Source: Thermoproteota archaeon
GTDB lineage: Archaea > Korarchaeota > Korarchaeia > Korarchaeales > Korarchaeaceae
Length of the DNA: 64,000 nucleotides
Direction of reading: 5' to 3'
NCBI GenBank assembly: GCA_027491415.1
Contig: JAOZFH010000050.1
Coordinates: 1 to 64,000 of the forward strand
Below the pieces are notes generated by a model. The model was not told the origin of the DNA and did not search any database. It worked only from the letters and a program-made list of their open reading frames with translations. Numbering within the stretch: the first letter of the stretch is position 1; every line of letters begins with the position of its first letter. A program made the translations under genes and the position numbers. Positions 58,216 through 64,000 of this stretch are shown piece by piece.

Positions 58216-58243
58216 AACCAACTTGGTTGTGATATTATAAGTC
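58216..58243 (-). promoter_or_regulatory. Peroxiredoxin promoter with palindrome
   Basis: AACCAA-C-TTGGTT (58216-58228) is a perfect palindrome between the TATA-like CTTATAATA (58233-58243) and the ATG, covering the expected transcription start. A redox-sensitive repressor site is plausible but unproven. Confidence 0.5.
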
Positions 58244-58383
58244 TTACCTTCGCTATCCAAACTTCAATAACCTGACCTTTACCTAAACAAAGTGATTGAT
58301 CTCGGGTTGTTCAGAGTTCCCAAAGATACAAAGAGGTATCCAACCAGAGGCAATAAAAATGGAAAAATTAGGGGAGTCTAAAA

Positions 58384-58400
58384 GAGACCCTCGGGGTCTC
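58384..58400 (-). terminator. Terminator hairpin at the end of the oxidase operon
   Basis: GAGACCC-TCG-GGGTCTC has perfect 7-nt arms and overlaps the cydA' stop codon; on the minus strand it is followed by TTTTAG and, further on, further T-rich runs. Confidence 0.7.
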
Positions 58401-59670
58401 AATCCGACCCTCCGTCGCCGCCTGTCCGGCCCACTTCAGGCTGCCCTTCTCCACCTTCCGCTGCCATTTCTTCCCGCTGCCGACTTACCCCTTCGAGATC
58501 CTCGGGCTCCCCCTTGGTCGCGACGTAGATCAGCGCGGCAACGGCCGCGAGGAGCGGGGTCAGCGCCGCGCCCGTGATGACGTAGACGCCAGGCAGGTTG
58601 GCCAGGGGGTTCACCGTGTCGACGGAGAGGGCGCTGACGACCCAGGACGGCAGCATGTTGAAGAGGTCGGGCCTGGCCACGAAGTACGGGAGCTGGCTGT
58701 ACATGTTGAGCAGCTCTCCCGTGATCACCGTGCCCAGGGCGGCCGGCCCCAGCGTCTTTATCCAGCTCATGGGTCGGTCGTCGAGCTCTAATCCCTTGAG
58801 GAGCCTGTCGAGGACGTAGAGGATGACTCCGAACTGAACGGCCACCAGCGCCATCTTCACAAGGAAGAGCCAGGAGAAGTCCTTGGTCGGGTCCGCGCCC
58901 AAGAACCCGCCGAAGATGTTCAAGAACTTGTACTGCGAGACGGAGAGGAGGCTTAGCGTGTACCAGAAGCCGAAGACCAGCATCAAGAACAGGGAGAGCG
59001 TGCCGTACGGCAGCAGAGCCTTCACCAGACCGGCGTACCTCTCCCTCAGCTCACCCTCCGTCCTGAGGTACCTCCAGGCGTATGCCGACGCGACGACGAA
59101 TAGTCCGGTGGACAGGGCGCCGAACACGCTCTTCAGGTAGAGCGGCATCAGGGTCGGGTTCGACAGCGCCTCGCCCAGTATCAGGTGGGGCTTTGGCTGG
59201 AGCCTGAGGCCGAACGGGGCGTTAAGGAACGCGAAGACAGCCCTGAAGCCGAGGGGGATCAGGATGCCGGTGGCGGCCATCGCGGCCCCGATGAGCAGGT
59301 GGATGCCGCTGGAGACGCGATCCCAGAGGTACCAGTAGCCGGCCACTGAGAGGAACCTGAGGGCTATGAGGAGGACGGCGAGGCCGAAGGGCACCCAGGT
59401 GAGGTGCCCGGCCAGCCCTATGAAGGCGGGGTAGAAGGCGAGCAGGGCGACGGTGAAGGCCGTGCCGAAGACTCCGGCGACGGCGTACGTCATTGCGTAG
59501 TATCTCATGAGGTTCTTGGCCCTCCTGACCAGGAACTCGTCCTCCCTGCGCTCCCCGACCCTCTTCATGATCGGGATGAGCGTCGCAAGCCCTATGTCCA
59601 GGTTTACGAGGGCGATGTGGAGGCCAAAGGCCAGGGAGAGGATGAAGACGATGGGAACGGGCTCGGGCAT
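58399..59670 (-). CDS. Cytochrome bd-type quinol oxidase, CydA'-like subunit
   Basis: A 423-residue membrane protein with nine or so helices. Its start FILSLAFGLHIALVNLDIGL then ATLIPIMKRV keeps the histidine that corresponds to a high-spin heme ligand of CydA, and GVFGTAFTVALLAFYP and ARFL-like helices follow, but no Q-loop and no GRxPW motif. It does not look like CydB. This matches the archaeal CydAA' type in which CydB is replaced by a duplicated, diverged CydA. It begins 9 nt after the cydA stop, in the same operon. The last 35 residues are a charged, Gly-rich tail. Confidence 0.8.
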   Translation of the reverse strand: MPEPVPIVFILSLAFGLHIALVNLDIGLATLIPIMKRVGERREDEFLVRRAKNLMRYYAMTYAVAGVFGTAFTVALLAFYPAFIGLAGHLTWVPFGLAVLLIALRFLSVAGYWYLWDRVSSGIHLLIGAAMAATGILIPLGFRAVFAFLNAPFGLRLQPKPHLILGEALSNPTLMPLYLKSVFGALSTGLFVVASAYAWRYLRTEGELRERYAGLVKALLPYGTLSLFLMLVFGFWYTLSLLSVSQYKFLNIFGGFLGADPTKDFSWLFLVKMALVAVQFGVILYVLDRLLKGLELDDRPMSWIKTLGPAALGTVITGELLNMYSQLPYFVARPDLFNMLPSWVVSALSVDTVNPLANLPGVYVITGAALTPLLAAVAALIYVATKGEPEDLEGVSRQREEMAAEGGEGQPEVGRTGGDGGSD

Positions 59671-59678
59671 GCGTCAGC

Positions 59679-61292
59679 TCACCTCCCACTCTCCTCCCTC
59701 TTCCAGAGGTAGACGTAGACCACGGCGAACAGGAGCGCCAGCAGGGCGACTAGGTAGGCGGCGACTAGCATCAGCTGCCACGTCGGCGGCGGGTTCACGG
59801 TGAGCTCGGTCTGGACGTCCATGATCCCGTAGATGGCCCAGGGCTTCCTCCCCATCTCCCTGACCGCCCACCCGAGGAAGCTAACCACATGCGCCAGGAC
59901 CGGCGAGGCGGCGGAGAGGTTGAGGGCCCAGCCCGGCGGTTCGGCCGACCTCCTGAGGCATGCGACCGAGAGGAGGGCCACGAGTCCGAGGAGGACCCCC
60001 AGCCCGATCTTGGTGTAGTAGAGGTAGTGCACGACCAGGGGGGGCCTGAAGTCGGACTGGATGAGGTCGTAGGACGGGATGACCGCGCTCGTGCTCCCGT
60101 AGGCCAGGAGCGGCATGAGCTTCCCGTGGACCAGCCCTTCGGCGTGGATCAAGGCCGGCAGACTCGTTATCTGCTCGCTGGTCCCCTCCATCGCGGCGAA
60201 CTTCTCCGGGTTGAACTCGGCGACGGCGGCCCCCATCGCGTGGCCGGAGCCGGTCCCCTGGATGGCCACGGCCACCAGGGCCACCACGGCGGCGAACTTG
60301 AAGGCCCTCCTGAAGTACTCCCTGTCCGGATCGTCCCCGGGAGTTCTGAGGAGCCTCAGCGCGTAGGCGCCCATGACCGTGAAGGCCGAGACGGTCACCG
60401 CGGCTCCTATGGAGTGCACGAAGGTGGCCACGTAAGTCCCGGACTTGAAGGTGATCGTGTACACGCCGGCGTGCCTTACGGTGTTGGCCACTATCGAGTC
60501 GAGGACGCTCTTGAGCGGGACCGACGCGAGCGCCTGGGCCGCCTCGGGTCTCGCGACCGCCGCGAGCAGGCTCTCGCCGACGGTGTAGCCGGCGAAGGCC
60601 TGACCCATCAGCGCCCTGACCAGCCCGGCCGGCAGCGAGACCAGGACGTAGTCGGCCCCGCTCTCCAGGAGCTTCCCCCCGACCGACGCGAGCTTCTGGG
60701 CGTCGAGGGCCTGGGCCACCTGAGTGGGGACGAAGAGGAGCACCTCCGGCGGCGCCCAGGATCCCGTCGTCGGGTCGTAGTTCGCCAAGACGTTTGCCGG
60801 AGACTGCATGAAGGAGTTGACGCTCAGGATCATGGCCCCGGAGAACCAGGCGCCGGCCAGGGCGAGCACCCCGATGAGCAGGTGCGCCTTGCGGGAGACC
60901 CTGCCGTCGGCGTAGAAGTAGAGGTAGATGAAGACGACCTCCGTGATGAAGGCGAAGATCTCGAGGTAGAGCGGGAAGTAGATGTACCTGCCGGCCGCCT
61001 CCGTGAGGTTGGGCCAGAGCAGTATGAGCCCGAACTCCGACGCCGTGCCGGAGGCGGCGCCGACCGCGAAGACCACCGCGAAGCCCTTGGCCAGGTTCCT
61101 GGACAGCCTCTTCCAGTGCTCGTTCCCCGTCCGCAGCCAAATGGCCTCGGCCAAGACCGCCAGGAGCGGCAGGCCGAGGACGTACTGCAGTATGGCCCAG
61201 TGGACCTCTATGCCTATCATGGACAGGAGGCGCTCGTACCCGGCCGGGTATCCCCTGAGCCACTCCAGGATCAGATCGACGAGGCCCGGCAT
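59679..61292 (-). CDS. cydA: Cytochrome bd-type quinol oxidase, subunit I (CydA)
   Basis: A 537-residue CydA. H31 in IGIEVHWAILQYVLGLP is the high-spin heme b595-type ligand; SGTASEFGLILLWPNLTEA holds the conserved Glu; the Q-loop has NPEKFAAMEGTSEQ with the Lys and Glu seen at the quinol site of E. coli CydA; MGRKPWAIYGIM is the GRxPW signature. It oxidises a quinol and reduces oxygen to water. With the CydA'-like subunit it forms an archaeal bd-type enzyme. The product of the UbiA-type enzyme at 22 kb is a possible electron donor. Confidence 0.93.
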   Translation of the reverse strand: MPGLVDLILEWLRGYPAGYERLLSMIGIEVHWAILQYVLGLPLLAVLAEAIWLRTGNEHWKRLSRNLAKGFAVVFAVGAASGTASEFGLILLWPNLTEAAGRYIYFPLYLEIFAFITEVVFIYLYFYADGRVSRKAHLLIGVLALAGAWFSGAMILSVNSFMQSPANVLANYDPTTGSWAPPEVLLFVPTQVAQALDAQKLASVGGKLLESGADYVLVSLPAGLVRALMGQAFAGYTVGESLLAAVARPEAAQALASVPLKSVLDSIVANTVRHAGVYTITFKSGTYVATFVHSIGAAVTVSAFTVMGAYALRLLRTPGDDPDREYFRRAFKFAAVVALVAVAIQGTGSGHAMGAAVAEFNPEKFAAMEGTSEQITSLPALIHAEGLVHGKLMPLLAYGSTSAVIPSYDLIQSDFRPPLVVHYLYYTKIGLGVLLGLVALLSVACLRRSAEPPGWALNLSAASPVLAHVVSFLGWAVREMGRKPWAIYGIMDVQTELTVNPPPTWQLMLVAAYLVALLALLFAVVYVYLWKREESGR

Positions 61293-61374
61293 GGCAACCT
61301 CTGGTTCTCGTGCCTCGCTGGTTTCTAATTTAAATTAATCCGGTTAGAATTACAAACTAAGCCGTCCCCGGGCC

Positions 61375-61725
61375 CTACCGCCTCCGGGGCTGGTCCTCAA
61401 CCCTCCCCGATCCAAAGTAGGCCGTCGGCCCTTCAGCCTCCCTGAGGACCCTCGCCCTCTCCCCCACCCTGTAGAGGGCCAGGTACTCATCGTCCCCCAC
61501 CCTGTCAACGGCCTCAACGACGACCTCGTCGCCCAGCAGATCTCGGACCCTCCAGGCGAGGTCCTCGAAGTAGTCGTAGAGGCCGCAGGAGGCGCAGAAG
61601 GGGCCCCTCATCCTGACGACCGCGGCGTCTCCCTCAACGTGGATCAGCTCTGCCACGGCCTCCGGACTGCGGAACTCGTTGAACCCCCTCACGGCCTCCT
61701 CAAATGCCTCCTTCAAGTCACGCAT
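61375..61725 (-). CDS. NifU-C-like protein with CxxC motif
   Basis: A 116-residue protein with the pattern AAVVRMRGPFCASCGLYDYF then EDLAWRVRDLLGDEVVVEAV, which resembles the C-terminal NifU domain (hydrophobic strand, CxxC, amphipathic helix, strand). NifU-C proteins pass iron-sulfur clusters on. The rest is charged and less typical. It lies between sfsA and the oxidase genes on the same strand and may be cotranscribed with sfsA. Confidence 0.6.
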   Translation of the reverse strand: MRDLKEAFEEAVRGFNEFRSPEAVAELIHVEGDAAVVRMRGPFCASCGLYDYFEDLAWRVRDLLGDEVVVEAVDRVGDDEYLALYRVGERARVLREAEGPTAYFGSGRVEDQPRRR

Positions 61726-61769
61726 CCCGCGCGGCCCCCGTCTGGGGTTAATAAGGGCTCACCCATGGG

Positions 61770-62456
61770 CTACGCCACCACGGGTATACTGCCCGCCGGC
61801 TCGATGACCCTCCCCCTGAGCCTGAACTTGTGGGCGAGCAGCGCGACCCCCCTCCGGCGGGCCGCCCTGAGGGCCTCCGCGAACTTCGGGTCGGTCTCCC
61901 CGTTCGGCTCCAGCCTCTCGGCGTCGGGCCGCATCACCAGGAACAGCACCGCGGCCTTCATTCCTGAGCGGACGGCCCTGATGAGGTTTAGGACGTGCCT
62001 GGTGCCCCTCTCGGTGGGCGCGTCCGGGAACAGGGCCACCCCATCAACCACCAGCGTGCACCCCTTGACCTCCACAAGCGTGGGCGGAGAGGTGCCGAGC
62101 ATGAGGTCGACCCTGCTGTCGCCAAACCTGACCTCCCTCCTGATGGGGGCGTCAGCCGGGAGCTCCGGGACCACCCCCGAGAGTATCAGCTCCGTGGCCA
62201 GGTCCGTGTGAAGGCCCGAGTTCACGACAGTCCACCAGCCCCCCGACCACACGGCGAGCACCTCGCAGTCCGTCTTCCTCCCGGGGGCGCCCCTCTCCAA
62301 GAATATGGTCCTGGCCCCCGGAACCAAGATCTCGTTCAGCCTGCCGGGATCTCTCAAGTGGCACCTTCTCGTCCCGGCAGACGTGTCGAGCACAACCGTG
62401 AACCTGTTAGGCCTCGACCTGAACCGCCCGTACCCCAGCCGACCCTCTATCCTCAA
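61770..62456 (-). CDS. sfsA: SfsA-family nuclease-like protein
   Basis: A 228-residue SfsA homologue: N-terminal OB-like part (GRFRSRPNRFTVVLDTSAGT, RCHLRDPGRLNEILVPGART) and C-terminal nuclease-like part with EVRFGDSRVDLMLG, TLVEVKGCTLVVDGVALFPD and APTERGTRHVLNLI. The ExK and D residues match the nuclease fold of the family; its role in archaea is not known. TTG at 62456 lies 24 nt from the TATA-like AAATTTACAC patch shared with the flavodiiron gene. Confidence 0.9.
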   Translation of the reverse strand: MRIEGRLGYGRFRSRPNRFTVVLDTSAGTRRCHLRDPGRLNEILVPGARTIFLERGAPGRKTDCEVLAVWSGGWWTVVNSGLHTDLATELILSGVVPELPADAPIRREVRFGDSRVDLMLGTSPPTLVEVKGCTLVVDGVALFPDAPTERGTRHVLNLIRAVRSGMKAAVLFLVMRPDAERLEPNGETDPKFAEALRAARRRGVALLAHKFRLRGRVIEPAGSIPVVA

Positions 62457-62474
62457 CGCCCCTCATAGTGGAGT

Positions 62475-62486
62475 GTAAATTTTTTC
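62475..62486. promoter_or_regulatory. Shared AT patch between sfsA and flavodiiron gene
   Basis: GTAAATTTTTTC is the only AT-rich sequence between the divergent genes. It is 24 nt from the sfsA TTG and about 39 nt from the TTG of the flavodiiron gene, so it probably serves both. Confidence 0.45.
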
Positions 62487-62518
62487 AGGTTTGTCGGCCT
62501 CCGACGCCCGGTGGAAGC

Positions 62519-63703
62519 TTGAGTTGGATCAGGGCAGAGGTCGCCCCGGGAGTCACCCTCGTCAGGGTTCTCAACACCACGTTCAAGAGGTTCGAGAACT
62601 TCTGGCCCATCCCAAAGGGAACGTCCTACAACTTCTACGTGGTCAAGGGGTCTGAGGGAGTTGCTCTCATAGACGGCGCCGATGAGCGGGTCTCGGACGC
62701 GTTCTGGGAGGCGCTCGAGACGGTTGTGGATCCCTCAGAGATCACCCTGGTCGTCTCTCAGCACACGGAGCCCGACCACTCGGGCACCCTCGCCGAGGTC
62801 TTGAGGAGGGCCCCTAAGGCGAGGCTGGTGGGCACGAGGCAGGCGATTCAGATAGGGACCTCCCTCTCCAGCTACCCGGCCGACAGGTCCAAGCCCGTGG
62901 CGGACGGGGAGACGATCAGCCTCGGGGACAGGACCCTAAGGTTCGTCTCGGCCCCCTTCGTGCACTGGCCAGACACCATGATGACGCTCCTCCAAGAGGA
63001 GGGGGTCCTCTTCACGTGCGACCTCTTCGGCTCGCACGGGGCCAGCACGGCCGTCTACCACGACGAGGACCCGGATGGCTTCGAGCTGCGGGACTACTAC
63101 TCCTCCATCCTGATGGTCTACTCGGCAATGGTGGCCAAGGCGGTGGCCAAGGTCAGGGAGATCTCTCCGAGGCTCATAGCGCCGGGACACGGGGCCCTCC
63201 ACAGGGACGTCGAGTCCGTCCTGAAGACCTACGAGAGGTGGACGTCCTGGACCCCCCTCAAGAGGGCCCTGATAGTGCTTGGCAGCCAGTACGAGCGCAC
63301 GCAGAGGCTCGCGGAGGCCGCGGCAGAGGGTCTGAGGGGGAGGGGGTTCGAGGTCGTGGTCATGGACACGGCGGAGGCCGACTACGACGACCTCCTCTCG
63401 GAGACGCTGGAGTCGGCCGCGCTGGTCATAGCGTCGAGCACGCACAACGCCAGGCCCTTCCTTGGGGTGACCTTCTACCTCGACCTGCTCGCGGAGTACA
63501 AGCCCAAGAACAAGGTTGTGGCGCTCCTGGGCTCCTACGGGTGGGGCGGCGGGGCGCTCAGGGTCGTCAGGGAGGTGGTAGAGGGGCTGAAGCTTCCGAT
63601 AGTCGGGGAGCTGGCCGTCAAGGGGACGCCGGGGGACGAGGACCTCAGGGCTGCGCGCGAGCTTGGCGAGAAGCTGGCGGAGGAGGCCCTCAAGCTCCTG
63701 TAA
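62519..63703 (+). CDS. fprA: A-type flavodiiron protein
   Basis: A 394-residue fusion of a metallo-beta-lactamase diiron domain and a flavodoxin domain. The iron ligands are visible in SQHTEPDHSG (HxExDH), FVHWPDTM (H), FTCDLFGSHG (D) and APGHGALH (H). The flavodoxin part starts KRALIVLGSQYERTQRLAEA and has SSTHNARPFLG. FprA enzymes reduce oxygen to water, or NO to N2O, using reduced coenzymes. The start is probably TTG at 62519: upstream codons in frame include no other usable start after the promoter. Confidence 0.93.
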   Translation: MSWIRAEVAPGVTLVRVLNTTFKRFENFWPIPKGTSYNFYVVKGSEGVALIDGADERVSDAFWEALETVVDPSEITLVVSQHTEPDHSGTLAEVLRRAPKARLVGTRQAIQIGTSLSSYPADRSKPVADGETISLGDRTLRFVSAPFVHWPDTMMTLLQEEGVLFTCDLFGSHGASTAVYHDEDPDGFELRDYYSSILMVYSAMVAKAVAKVREISPRLIAPGHGALHRDVESVLKTYERWTSWTPLKRALIVLGSQYERTQRLAEAAAEGLRGRGFEVVVMDTAEADYDDLLSETLESAALVIASSTHNARPFLGVTFYLDLLAEYKPKNKVVALLGSYGWGGGALRVVREVVEGLKLPIVGELAVKGTPGDEDLRAARELGEKLAEEALKLL

Positions 63704-63739
63704 CTTCGCCCGGCGGTCCCAGATCCGCGGAGGGCGGCG

Positions 63740-64000
63740 TCACCCGACCCCGCGCTCCCAGACCACCCTCCCCCTCACCCTCACCTGGACCACCCTGTGG
63801 AGGGGAATGACCGTCCCGTCCGGGAGCACCATCCTGTCCGACCTCACCTCCAAGAGGTCGCCGCCCCTGACCGAGTCCAGGCCAGTCTCCGTCCCCCTGG
63901 AGATGTACACTATCTCGTACTCCTCGGGCCTCTCACCCGGCTTCCACAGCATGGCGCTCAGTATCTCCCTGATCTCGGCCTTTCCCTTTCTGGCCCTGGC
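63740..64000 (-). CDS. UPF0248 (DUF504) protein, 5' end outside window
   Basis: The visible 86 residues (KGKAEIREILSAMLWKPGER, then EEYEIVYISRGTE and DGTVIPLHRVVQVRVRGRVV) match the small archaeal DUF504/UPF0248 family, which is a short strand-rich domain found in thermophilic archaea and linked to RNA metabolism only by gene context. The frame stays open to the right edge, so the N-terminal residues are missing. Confidence 0.85.
   Translation of the reverse strand, partial: ARARKGKAEIREILSAMLWKPGERPEEYEIVYISRGTETGLDSVRGGDLLEVRSDRMVLPDGTVIPLHRVVQVRVRGRVVWERGVG

Noticed and set aside
1-64000. CRISPR arrays
   Set aside because: No regularly spaced direct repeats were found and no cas genes are present.

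Overview
The window is a gene-dense, GC-rich (by eye roughly 60-65%) piece of an archaeal chromosome, probably from a thermophilic member of the TACK assemblage; no rRNA gene is present, so the phylum cannot be fixed. Archaeal markers are isopentenyl phosphate kinase, a class II HMG-CoA reductase, a Tfx-like regulator, a Roadblock/LC7 protein, an Asp-ligated ferredoxin, a CydA/CydA'-type quinol oxidase, UPF0248, and many start codons lying 24-35 nt downstream of a TATA box (leaderless transcripts, often GTG or TTG). Shine-Dalgarno sites appear mainly at internal operon genes and at the riboswitch-controlled thiB.

Layout. 1-12 kb: a VapBC pair, a decayed pyruvate-kinase-C-like gene, proC, ferredoxin, a small P-loop gene preceded by a 33-codon micro-ORF, mevalonate-pathway genes (mvaA, isopentenyl phosphate kinase) around a decayed reductive-dehalogenase-like gene, a FlK-like thioesterase, a secreted zinc phospholipase/nuclease-like protein, a GDPD-like gene, and a ribokinase-like plus nucleoside hydrolase pair. 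12-19 kb: a GT-C-like membrane protein, a five-gene MoxR/DUF58/DUF4129 operon, and a V4R plus Roadblock signalling pair. 19-30 kb: B3/4 protein, a membrane protein with a RecA-like tail, an ArsR/UbiA unit, a solitary N6-methyltransferase, DUF4349, an MFS carrier, a PqaA-like hydrolase and an AIR-synthase-like protein. 30-42 kb: a secreted glycosidase-like protein, then a TPP riboswitch controlling thiBPQ, a secreted protein, a HEPN/MNT pair and a DUF3160 surface protein. 42-54 kb is the accessory zone: a shattered PhoU-like gene, a SatD-DUF3307-type pair, two VapBC pairs, tandem paralogous membrane proteins with a Tfx-like regulator, a frameshifted MFS gene, an orphan PqqD-like gene and several gene remnants. 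54-64 kb is housekeeping: pyrFEKD, peroxiredoxin, cydA/cydA', a NifU-like protein, sfsA, an A-type flavodiiron protein and UPF0248.

How it fits together. UbiA-type quinone synthesis, the bd-type oxidase, peroxiredoxin and flavodiiron protein suggest microaerobic quinol respiration with oxygen and peroxide defence. HMG-CoA reductase and isopentenyl phosphate kinase serve lipid and quinone side-chain synthesis. Thiamine is imported under riboswitch control. The most interesting regulatory observations are an almost perfect 26-bp palindrome placed 25-26 bp upstream of the TATA boxes of two surface-protein genes, the archaeal TPP riboswitch with a visible Shine-Dalgarno-masking platform, and the SatD-DUF3307-type pair behind a perfect palindromic operator. 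At least eight broken or truncated genes in 64 kb point to ongoing gene decay, concentrated at 42-43 kb and 49-54 kb.
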